A DNA stretch of 64,000 nucleotides from assembly GCA_023362775.1 (NCBI GenBank), contig JALMGJ010000018.1:21061105-21125104 (forward strand), written 5' to 3'. Every line of letters starts with the position of its first letter. Position 1 is the first letter of the stretch. Shown piece after piece: positions 34,535 through 44,533 of the stretch. The notes under the pieces were generated by a model. The model saw nothing but the letters and a program-made list of their open reading frames with translations, was not told where the DNA came from and searched no databases. The stretch comes from Charina bottae (lineage: Eukaryota; Chordata; Lepidosauria; Squamata; Charinaidae). Position numbers and translations under genes: made by a program.

Positions 34535-34635
34535 TCCCCTTGTACCATTCTTTTGTGTTTTTACATTTGTTTTAATTGTTTGTAAGCCGCCCAGAGTCAT
34601 ATATATGAGATGGGCGGTTATATAAATTTGAATAA
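34535..34635 (+). repeat. L2-type LINE 3' end
   Basis: GTAAGCCGCCCAGAGTCATA, GAGATGGGCGGTTATATAAA and TTTGAATAACAAAC form the usual L2 3' hairpin and tail. The 5' part is missing or not recognisable. Confidence 0.65.
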
Positions 34636-34870
34636 CAAACACGTGTGTGTGTACGTGTGTTAACACTTTCCCAGGTGAATTTTGTTCTCAAAATTGGTAG
34701 GGGAAATCAGTAGCGTTGGAAAAGCAAGACATGAGCTATTTTTTCCAAAGTTCTGTTGAAAGGCTGCCCTGAATTAATTAGCTGTGTTCCCTACTGGGAT
34801 GGTAAATAACATAGATTATATATGGCATTGTAACATGGACTCCTTAAAACAGATTTGTTACTTTTTAGAG

Positions 34871-35011
34871 TAGTGTTTCTCCATCTCTGCGACTTTAAGA
34901 CCTGTGGACTTCAACTCCCAGAATTCCCCAGCCAGCATGGGGAACACTGGCTGGGGAATCCTGGGAGTTGAGGTCCACACGTCTTCAAGCTGCCAAGGTT
35001 GAGACAGACTG
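34871..35011. mobile_element. MITE-A copy 9
   Basis: TAGTGTTTCTCCATC at the left, GGTTGAGACAGACTG at the right, with the ACTTCAACTCCCAGAATTCC hairpin between. No convincing TSD remains, so this is probably an older copy. Confidence 0.85.
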
Positions 35012-36317
35012 GCTTTGACTACAACTTCCATCTGACTGGGAAAGATTGGGTAATTCAACACATTAGGTTGAGGAAGAATGTGCTTCCAGAGAATTTTTAC
35101 AAAAAGCAGTCCGTAGCCTTGGAGGTAGATTAAATGTTGCAAGATAGGTGCCCGCATCCTTTAGGAGTAGAACTGTTTCTGATTACAGATGCTTGGGCCG
35201 CAGTTTCTGGCACCGGAATCCGTCCACCATTGATTTTAACCCACAGATTTGTGTCTCTTTCAACCACGGGGAAAAATGCTTAGCTAATTGACTTTTTTTT
35301 TTCTGTGAGGGAAAACAAATACAATCTGTTCATTAAAAGAAATGGGGGAGCTTCCCATTTTTTAAAATAGAAAGTAAAGAGTCCTCCTCCTCCTCTCTCT
35401 GGCGAGGAGTAGACTGAGATGTAAATTCACTTCCTGAACAAGAATGGAGCGATAAAATCAACCTGTCAGGAATCCTTAAGAGCTACAAAGAATAATCCTT
35501 TGGATTTAAGAGATACTGGCCTGTTTCTTTCAACCTTCAAATACCCCTCTTTATCTAGGCCTTCTTGCTTAAGCCCAGGTTTATCTCTCTCTTAGATCAG
35601 CCTAAAGTTCTCTTGAAGTTAGTGCTTTGCATGCACCATTCATATGCATGAGAAGAAAAGCACCCCTGCTATAAAGCTGCTTCCTTCATGAGTCCTTTTG
35701 ACATTGGTTTAACCTGCACAACACGCCTCTTGCATTTCAGGGCTGAACATGGCTTTCCACTTAATACTTGTAGCCCTACAATGACTCCAGATGGGCAAGC
35801 AAGCCTTCTCTGGAACGACTCAATGTGTCTCCGTTCCTCTTAGCATGATCATTTATCTTTAGCAAAACCATCTCCCCACTTTTGAGTTATCTGTAATCTG
35901 GTTTAGGAGCCTGCTCAGTTTCCATGTTAAGAGTGCTGGAATAATTGCCTGGGTTGCTGCTGTCTTAGTCTCCAGGCCAGTTCAGTTGTTTTGCAGCTCT
36001 TTCAAAGTTAACTGGAAAGCGGTAGATCTCAGCATGGAGTGAGAACCCCGACCCTTTGTGATGTAAAGGGTCAAACAGCAGGGAGATCATTTCCACCATG
36101 ATGTTCTTTTGTGCTTCCTGGTAATTGGAGACAGATGGACGCTGGGTGTAACCCAACAAATGTTCTTTGCATTCTTAATATTTTATGTTATTAATCAAAG
36201 CTCAGCAAAACACACAGAAAAGCCCAGATTATTTTTTTCCCCAAACTAGGAGAAAACTTTTGGAGGAATCAGTTTAATAAGTACTTGGGTATGTAGAGGT
36301 TTCCTTATTGTCTATGG
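35012..36317. other. Unique intron stretch
   Basis: No repeat or gene was recognised. Confidence 0.4.
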
Positions 36318-36621
36318 CAGCCTTTCTCAGCCTTTTGACCCTGGAGGAACCCTTGAAATATTTTCAGGCCTCGGGGAACCCCTGCACGTTCAGGCTCAAA
36401 TACAGGCCAGAAGTTACAAAATTATTATATTCATTTAATGTGTAGGCATGTATATATGCATTAACAGTGTTCTTAAACTAAAAATAAAGAATGGAACTTA
36501 ACTCTTCAATGTGAAGTTGCCTGAATTTGAAATATTTTTTTTAATAGTGATCTTCCAAGGAACCCCTAGTGACCTCTCGTGGAACCCTAGGATGCCACGG
36601 AACCCTGGTTGAGAAACCCTG
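36318..36621. mobile_element. hAT-like element, CCTGGAGGAACCC type
   Basis: The left end is CAGCCTTTCTCAGCCTTTTG and the right end GGTTGAGAAACCCTG, with GACCCTGGAGGAACCCTTGA and AAGGAACCCCTAGTGACC inside. This is the pattern of a Charlie-type hAT MITE. It abuts MITE-A copy 10 with only one 8-bp spacer. Confidence 0.8.
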
Positions 36622-36629
36622 GTCTTGGC

Positions 36630-36809
36630 CAATGTTTCTCAACCTCAGCAACTTTAAGATGAGTGGACTTCAACTCCCAGAATTCCCCAGCCAGCACATG
36701 CTTTGATGGATGGATTTCAACTTCCAGAATTCCCAGCCAGCATGCTGGCTGGGGAATTCTGGGAGTTGAAGTCCACTCATCTTAAAGTTGCTGAGGTTGA
36801 AAAACATTG
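36630..36809. mobile_element. MITE-A copy 10, with duplicated left arm
   Basis: The termini are CAATGTTTCTCAACC and GGTTGAAAAACATTG. The left half holds two versions of the ACTTCAACTCCCAGAATTCC arm separated by ACATGCTTTGATGG. Flanks gtcttggc / gtctgagc match 6 of 8. Confidence 0.88.
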
Positions 36810-38323
36810 GTCTGAGCTCCTAAGATTCTACTAAGATTCTCTCTTAAGATTCTCTCTTTCCTTGGCTCTTATATATGCATGCATTTAATATGGCTTGTGA
36901 TTCCTCATCGCCACCAATTCAATACTCTCGGGTTTTTCGTTGCTTGTATTCCTTGCCTGTAATCACTGGAAATTATAGCCAGATGTATCGGGTGGCATTG
37001 CATTCCTGCTCTTTGTTTATGCTCATTTCTACTCAGGGACCAGATCTGCTGCATCCAATCCATTTAATCCCCCCCCCCTCAACAGCATCATGAATTTCTA
37101 ATACTCTGGAGTTTCATTACTTTGTGCAGAATGTGAAATCCAACGCTATCCGTTTTTCTGAACTTTGATGCTCCTGGATATAGTTTTTACTTATTATTCT
37201 TTTTCCTTTGGGGACCGTTTTAGGGGTGTTTTTCTCTGTTTTTGCTTCATTTTGCAGGAAAAGAAAGAACACCAGGACTCGTCTTGCAAACCGCAGTAGT
37301 ATTGGAGTCAAAGTTTCAGAAATATATTTATTTAAAATACTTACGGATTTTCTTTTCCAGCTTGTCTCCGGGACTCCTAAGGGGGCTGCCCTTCATTCCC
37401 CAACTTTTGAAAAAGTATATGAGGTTGAAATTTAAGACACAGGCAGGAAAGAAAAGACCATACATACATACATACATACATACATACTTTAACCATAAGC
37501 CAAAGCATTAACTGTTGAGAGCCAGCCTGTAAAGAATGTAGGGATAACCTTGAGGAAGGAATGGATGAGCCATTCAGGAAGGGAAAATGACAGCTTAGTC
37601 CGGGGAAAGAGGAAAGGGTGAGAAAGAAACTCGAAGTAGTCCTGTCTTGATCCTGTTTGGTATCCGATGGGGCAGAGAGAAACTTTGACAGCCTTTCAAT
37701 ATTCTGTTATTACATTGTAATTCTTGCAGTGTCTGTTTCCTGACCCGGCCCACCTTGAAGGGCTAACATCAGTCTTGAAAGCCTCCCTTTTTTCTCATGC
37801 TATCCACCGTCCCAGGGCTGAGTTGTCATTTCTATTCCCTGGACGGCCCTCACATTCCTTCATCAAGGTTATCTCTACATTCCCTTACGCAGCCAGAATA
37901 ATGGTGGGCCCTGTCTGTTTCTCAGCCTGGTGCTCTGCAAATGTCTGGAAGTCCCATTCCCAGCATCTGTTGTCAGGATCACATTGTCCTGTTCAAAAAA
38001 GCAGGTTTCATATATTCATTGTTGGAGTGGTATAGAATAGATACAGACGTGTGTGTCTGTGCGCACACACACACACATCTAAAATCTGGGTTAAACATTT
38101 GTTGCTAATATTTACAGATTCTTGCAAGGCTGATGGGTGGCTGTTTTTGGTAAATAGCAGTGCTGCATTTCCTCATAACCATTTGGTTGGTCACGGACCC
38201 AACCGTGCTTATCTTCAAAAGGAGCTCTGGAGAGAAGTGGGGTTCGGCGTAGCTGTAGGAAGGCGCCCAATACTGGTTGGAGACATTGTGCTAAGCCTGA
38301 ATGCAATTTGCTGAATCTTGGCG
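36810..38323. other. Unique intron stretch with (CATA)n
   Basis: About six CATA units lie at 37462-37487, and a CA run at 38061-38077. No gene was seen. Confidence 0.4.
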
Positions 38324-38427
38324 TAGTTTCTCAACCTTAGCAATTTCAAGACGTCTGGCATGCTGGCTGGGGAATTCTGGGAGTTGAAGTCCAGACACCT
38401 GAAAGTTGCCAAGGTTGAGAAACACTG
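38324..38427. mobile_element. MITE-A copy 11, left half deleted
   Basis: The left end is reduced to TAGTTTCTCAACCTTAGC; the right half is complete to GGTTGAGAAACACTG. The left ACTTCAACTCCCAG arm is missing. No clear TSD. Confidence 0.85.
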
Positions 38428-38463
38428 GCTTAGTGTATTGTGTGAGCCCACTGATACCCTGAA

Positions 38464-38786
38464 AAGTAAAGGTTCCCCCCGCACATCTTTGCAGTCGTGT
38501 CCGACTCTAGGGGCCGGTGCTCATCTCCGTTTGTTAGCTGAAGAGCCAGCGTTGTCCGAAGACGCTTGCACGGTCATGTGGCCGCATGACACGCGCGGAA
38601 CGCTGTTACCTACCCACCGAAGTGGTACCTATTCATCTACTTGCATTTGCATGCTTTCGAATTGCTAGGTTGGCAAGAGCTGGGGCGGGTGCGGGAGCTC
38701 ACTCCGTCACGCGGGGCTAGGGTCTCGAACTTGCGATCTTCCGATCGACAAGCCTGGCGTCTTACCCGCTGAGCCACCACGCCCCC
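38464..38786 (-). mobile_element. Sauria SINE 3
   Basis: The head at the right reads TGGCTCAGCGGGTAAGACG; the B-box region is altered and shortened (GCAAGTTCGAGACCC). The tail is AACCTTTAC at the left. The 3' tail word is AGTCGGACACGACTGC. Confidence 0.85.
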
Positions 38787-40689
38787 TATACTCTACCTTT
38801 TGGTGTATTCCAATATTTCAAGGAGGTTTGTATGGTTGAGAGGAATAAGTGAAGCCAGTCAGTGGTGGCTTACTGAACCAACCACAGATAAGGGTTTATT
38901 GGGAGTTTCAGACAAAGGTCTTTTCCAGCCATACCTGATGAATCCAGAGCTTGAATTTAGGACCCTCAGCTTTGTGCTCTTCCATGGAGCTACACCTGTT
39001 GCTGCTGGGTCCAGATGAAGGTTGCATCTCTTACAAGATTGTTTCCTCTGTTCCTTATCTGACAGATGAATCAGACTGTTGATCAAAGGCCCCCTGGGGA
39101 TTAGCCAGCTTTCTTTTCAAGCTCATTATAAGCAGTTGTCTTTGGGATAAAAGGAGTGATTAAAACTGCAGGTGCTGCATTAGAAGAAATTTGGGGGCGG
39201 GAGACCAGTGGTCATAAAACCTCTGTAGTCAGGTTGGGTTCCTCCAACCTGGTTCCCCACCTTGCAGTTGCGTTTGACAACATGCTGCTGTTTGTTGTTT
39301 GGCTGGTATGGTGTGTGTTGAGCAGTCAATCCATTGGTGATTCGGTGCATTGTATGAACTCTCTGAATGGGGTAACCCAGTGGTCAAATCAAGCCTGTTG
39401 AGTGAATCCAGCACAAAGCTTGTCCCTTGCAGGGTCCCAGAATCCTGTTGAATTCCAACGAAGCCCTTGTCAACAGCCACCTTGCCCAGCCTCTCTGGTT
39501 GGGCCTCTTCTTTATTTGCTGGTCATTTTTTTCAGCCTGGGGTTCAAATAAAATAAAGGTGGCATTTCCTCCTGTTGAGATGACCAATAATAATAAATAA
39601 GTGAGTGCTGGCTCCCACTGGCATCCTCCCCTCCCATTCGCTCGCCTGGAGCAGCCTGTCCTGCCTTTGCAGTCCGTATTAAGTATACTATTGGCTTCAT
39701 CTTAAGCAAAACTGCCAGATTTTAAGCCAAAATGTTGCTCTGCACAAACGAACCTTCTAGAACTCCCCTTTTGCTGAACGGGTTTGCATCCTTAAGAAGG
39801 CAGATGGCAAGAGCACTCTTTCATTGTTCCCCAAACTGCCACTGTTTGTTTGCTGTTCTTTCTTTCTTTCTTCCTTTTTTTTTTTGCACTAGCCTTGACA
39901 TTTAGTTTCGGAGTGTGCGTGCATTCCTTCTTTCTCGCCTTGGGGATGCGCAGCCCTTTTACAACATGACTCGCTTCAGAGGTGTTTCTTGCGTTTGCCC
40001 TACAGTCACAAGCGTTGGGGAAAATTCAGTCTTTGATCAGCCAAGATGTTGTACATTGTTGGCCCCTTGCTGTCTCCATCATCAAAGGCATCTGGAGCCT
40101 TTTCCTGATCTCCCTTACAATTCCTTTGGGGAACTGGCTAGTCAACATCTTACTGGCTTCCTTTAGTGAAGGTTTCCTCTGAGCACAGTGAGATAGCAGC
40201 GGATCAGAGAGATATCTCCTTCTGATTAACGTGCAGGCCTAATGTTACATATCTGCCAAAACCAGGGATCTGAATCTGCAAATCTTAGTTTCTTCCTTTT
40301 GACGGCCCTTGCTAGATCAGCTGAGTTGTATTTCAGCCTCATTCACTTTCGAAGTGAGACAGCTGATCTTCGCTTCTTTTTGTGCCGTAATAAAGCCTCT
40401 TAAGGTGTCAGCTTCCAACTTCCAGGCCCTTAAATGCAGCTTCCGAATCGTTGAAATATTTTGGGGAGGTCTTCCAAAATAGAGTTCCAAACACCGCAAA
40501 GGATCGTGTGCTGCTTGTTCACTTAGAATGCTAACATAATAATACACCCCTCCCATCATAAAGGTAAGTATAAAAACGAACAAACAGGCTCAAATACCTA
40601 TAAAATTGTTGTAGCACTATTTGACATCTTGGCTAGAAGGTGAAGGCTGTGACGCATCAGTGTAGTTCTATGTTGTTGTAAGTTGTTGT
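38787..40689. other. Mostly unique intron stretch
   Basis: An unnamed-family fragment lies at about 39270-39410. CTTT-rich DNA lies near 39860-39885. No gene was recognised. Confidence 0.4.
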
Positions 40690-40860
40690 TGTTATTAAAT
40701 TTATTATGGCGGGCCACTCCGAAAGACTCTGGCCAGCTTACAACATATTAAAGTATACAACTAAAACAGTTAAAAATATAACAGCAGAACATAACAGCCC
40801 AGACAAAAACAGTCATAACAACAACAAGACACAACAGGGACTCCACAGCAGACTAACCCC
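40690..40860 (-). repeat. LINE 3' region (L2/CR1-like), diverged
   Basis: On the minus strand it reads ...GTATACTTTAATATGTTGTA, AGAGTCTTTCGGAGTGGCCC and then AATTTAATAACAACAACAAC, a CR1/L2-type 3' end with an AAC-rich tail. Confidence 0.5.
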
Positions 40861-41245
40861 AGGCCTGGGAATTATGTAAATGCCCACATAAGCTTGAGAA
40901 ACGAGAAAGCTTTTTCCAAAACGTGTGTCAGGGGACAGGCGAAGAAACAACGCTGAGTTGAAGTTCAACTCTAGTATCTTTATTGTTTCTACCATACACA
41001 GAATCTTGCCAGACTAAAGGTTCCTAAATTGAGCTAAGGGGAAAAGTACCCTTGGGAATCTAGGGTGGAGCCAGTCTAACTTTCTTCCTCGCCCCCCCCC
41101 TCTAAGCTGTGCGAACGCTCATCAGCCTGGAATGCGCTCTCTCCCCCCATAGCTCCCAGCTCCATCACAACATGACAACCAATCACTCTTCCTTTCTCTC
41201 CATCAATTATTTCCAAAATTAGCAGGTATGACTATTACATTAGGC
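40861..41245. other. Unique intron stretch
   Basis: Nothing was recognised apart from a C run at about 41092-41101. Confidence 0.4.
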
Positions 41246-41465
41246 CAGGGCTTTCCAAAGTGCCGCCGCTGGCGACACACCAGCGGCGGCGCGGGGGGGC
41301 GTGTGGGTGGCGGCAGCAACGGCAGCCTCCGCTAAAACGCGGAAGCACTGATCCCGCGCTGCCGCCGTGCACGCACGCGCCGCCGCTTCCGGGTGGTGTG
41401 GTGACACACCACGCTGTGTGTGGCGACACACTTTTGTGCTGCGACACACAGTTTGGAAAGCTCTG
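41246..41465. mobile_element. MITE-C copy 4
   Basis: CAGGGCTTTCCAAAGTG at the left and CAGTTTGGAAAGCTCTG at the right. GCGACACACC lies next to both ends and the centre is very CpG-rich. A perfect 8-bp TSD cattaggc lies at 41238-41245 and 41466-41473. Confidence 0.93.
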
Positions 41466-41624
41466 CATTAGGCCAATGATCCAGCTGAAAAAAAAATGTC
41501 TAACTGTTCAACTCCATTGAATGGGTTGACCATAGAAGTAGAAAGACCAGATTCCTTCAGTCTTGCGCAATTGTTCCTAGAATTCCTCTAGGCCATAGAG
41601 GTACAGGTTGGGAAAGGCTGGTGA

Positions 41625-42058
41625 ATAGGTGGATGATGACCTCTCTTGGGGTGGAAGGAGTGTGTACCTCCAGGTCCCAGTGGACCTCTACATAGCACTC
41701 AATACCGTTGACCATAGTATCCTTCTGAGCTGCCTGTGGACATTGGGGTTGGAAAGAGTTATGGTGCCTCTGCTTCTTCTTGAGTGAGGGGTCCGCCTGA
41801 TGTATGGCTGTAGGTACTGTCAGGTCCTTGGTTACTCTAGTGTGAGGTACCTCTGAGGTTGGACTTCTCCCCCATGGTGTTTGATATCTACATGAAACTG
41901 TTGGGAGAGACCATCCACCAGTTTGAGGTTAGGTGTCAGTAATGATGCTCAACTGTATGTTTTCACTCCATTGAGGTCTGGAGGCTGTGAAAGACTTGAT
42001 GAGTCAAAACAAACTTCAGTTAAATCTCTGCAAGACAGACTTCCTGTTCGCAGGTGTC
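41625..42058 (+). mobile_element. L2-type LINE reverse-transcriptase remnant
   Basis: The frame around 41687 reads ALNTVDHSILLSCL, a decayed form of the AFDTVDHAILL block of L2 reverse transcriptases. Further on, MVFDIYMKLLGETI and LQLNLCKTDF match later L2 blocks in other frames. There are several stops and frameshifts, so it is inactive. Confidence 0.75.
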
Positions 42059-42249
42059 CAATCTGTCACAAATGAGATGCAATGTATACCATTTCCCTCC
42101 AAAGAATGCTCCTCATTGTTGTAGAAGAAAAGTGAGAAATTCTTTGCCTGCTCGCAATTAACATAAAAGAGCTACTCCATTTCTTGGTTTGGATCGGATT
42201 GCAGTGGTGGGCAAATTTGGGTGGTTTCGCTTTTGGAAGACTGTTATAG

Positions 42250-42379
42250 CAGGGGAACCCAACCTTTTTGGCACGAGGGACCGGTTTCATGGAAGACAAT
42301 TTTTCCACGGACTGGGGGGGCAGGGTTTGCAGGCGGGAGCCAATCGCATGGACCGGGGGGCGGGGTTTAATTTGATTCT
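42250..42379. mobile_element. Truncated or chimeric hAT element
   Basis: It starts CAGGGGAACCCAACCTTTTT and continues GACCGGTTTCATGGAAGACA, the inverse of the right end of the element at 21831-22237. It then switches to GCAGGCGGGAGCCAATCGCA, the interior module of the element at 51357-51627. A possible TSD (tgttatag / tattatag, 7 of 8) would put the end at 42379, but no terminal repeat is seen there. Confidence 0.6.
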
Positions 42380-43003
42380 TATTATAGTAGACAGAAATGT
42401 ATAGAATAGTGGTAGGAAGGGAACAATTAAATATGTTTTATCTTTTGGAGGGGAGAAAGATGTTTAGGAGGTTTGTATGAACTTTGTTTTCTTTATTTTA
42501 ATATAAGGGGAGGAGTAACTGTACTTAGTGATTTTTATTATTAGTTTGCGAGAGGACTTTTTTCTCCTTAAGATTGCTGCAGGATTGCAACTCCGTGCCT
42601 GCAGCCCTCCTGATCGTTATTAGCCCCCCACCCCCAGGGGGACTGCTTGCCAAAACCACCCAACCCTCTGCGTTAACTGCAAGGAGCCTTTTGAGCTGTC
42701 CAAGGGCTTTCGGCAAGAAAGAATTACGTTGTTCACCTGGTGAAATGGCTGTGCTAAATTGCTTAGCGGGGAAATGAAGGGAAAAGCAGCACTCGAGCAA
42801 AAGGAATGCATGCCAGACAAGCCAGCGTGAGCTAGAGAGGGATGTGAGGAGAAAGAATATATTCAACAGTATTTCTTCCTTCACCCACTCCCGTGTATGT
42901 GTGGGATGGTACTGCCTTTTGCATGCACACACACCCTCCCCCCCGTGGTAATATCTGGGTTTTTATCATTGGAACCTGAAGAATTGTGCCTTGACAAGAG
43001 GTA
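42380..43003. other. Unique intron stretch
   Basis: No repeat or gene was recognised. Confidence 0.4.
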
Positions 43004-43394
43004 CAGGTAGTCCTCGACTTACGACCACAATGGGGACTGGAATTTCCATCATAAATCGTTGCAGTCATAAGTCGAGTCACCATGTGACCGGACCCGATTT
43101 TACAACCATTTCTACGGCAGTCATTAAGCGAAATCCAGCTTCCCCAATGGGCGTTTTTTGCCAGAAAACAGCAAAAAGTCACAAAACGCGATCACAGGAC
43201 CGCAGGACGCTGCAACCAGTCTTAAATGTGAGCCGGTTGCCAAGCACCTGAAATGCGATCATGTGACCGCGGGGGTGGTGGTGTGACATTTTGCGACGCT
43301 CGGAAGTGCTTTACAGGCCGTAAAGCACCCATTCCAAGGTCGTTGTAACTTTGGACTGTCATTAAACAAACAGTCGTAAGTCGAGGACTACCTG
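43004..43394. mobile_element. MITE-B copy 2
   Basis: CAGGTAGTCCTCGACTTACG and CGTAAGTCGAGGACTACCTG are perfect inverted termini flanked by TA on both sides (43002-43003 and 43395-43396). It is 391 bp long, with no ORF of note. Confidence 0.92.
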
Positions 43395-44418
43395 TACATG
43401 TTTCAACCAGAAAATCTCCCCACTGGAATGTGATGGAGTCAAAGAAAGTCAGGACTGTCAACTGGCATATCTAGTGGGGAGAGTCCATCTTCAAAAATAA
43501 TAATGCTGAATTGGCTAACAGTTACATATGGCTGCTCTTATTGCTGCAGTGTAATCCACAATATGGGCTGTTATTTGGGTTCAGTTGCATTATCCAGAGG
43601 GGGTGGATGTTCCAAAGTTGGGCTAGGACCTAGGAGGTTCCTGAGGTTCAAGCTGGTGCCCAGCCATGGAAGTGCAGTGGGCGACTTTGAGCTAGTTGGT
43701 CTCTAGTTTGCAGGATTGCTGTGGGGATACAACTATAGGGAGGGGTTCTCCCTATCTAGGGCAACTTGACTCATGTGGGACAGGCGGAACAGAAATCTAA
43801 CAAATCAGTAAGTGACAAAATGAGGCCTCCATCATTTTTGTATCGGGCATCATTTTTTTGAACCCAAAAATAATTTTGCATGTTTGACTACTCTTACTCA
43901 GTTAGATACGTTGCCTTAGTCAAAGGAAGAGAAAATTGAAATGAAAATCCTCGCACCGTGGAATGGGGTAGCACAGCACTTCCTTCACGAGGGCGTGTGA
44001 ACATCCTGCTTTTCCTTTCACAGCAACCTCCTGGTTTTCTATGCTCCCAAGGAAGATCTTGAGGCCTTTCCCAGGAGGCTTTTTCAGACCAAGAGGAGGA
44101 AGCAGCCAGAGGGCTAAGAATAATGGAGAAAAACTGGGAGTGGGGAAGAAAAGGCTCTTCTCACTTGTGGCTATCAAATAAGCTCAAAAGCCCTAGAAAC
44201 ATAAAAGCACCATGAAAATTAAGTAAAAAAAATCAATGTTCCTTTCTTGGGGGGGAAAACTTGGAGGAAATTGAAAGACAGGTTTGAATACTGTGTTCCA
44301 TTGAAGATCAGATGTTCCTCAATTTGCCGGCTTGCTGGGGGAAAAGCACTAATTATGCCAGAGTGTAATCACCAGAGCCTCCCAGCTCATAAAACATGTC
44401 TTCCCATTGGACTTAGAT
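43395..44418. other. Unique intron stretch
   Basis: No repeat or gene was recognised. Confidence 0.4.
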
Positions 44419-44533
44419 CAGTGTTTCTCAACCTGGGCAACTTTACGATGTGTGGACTTCAACTCCCAGGATTCCCAGCCACAATTCTGGGAGTTGAGGT
44501 CCGCACATAAGTTGCCCAGGTTGAAAAACACAG
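44419..44533. mobile_element. MITE-A copy 12, internally deleted
   Basis: CAGTGTTTCTCAACCTGGGC at the left and CCCAGGTTGAAAAACACAG at the right, with a shortened hairpin centre. The TSD acttagat / acttagac matches 7 of 8. Confidence 0.93.
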
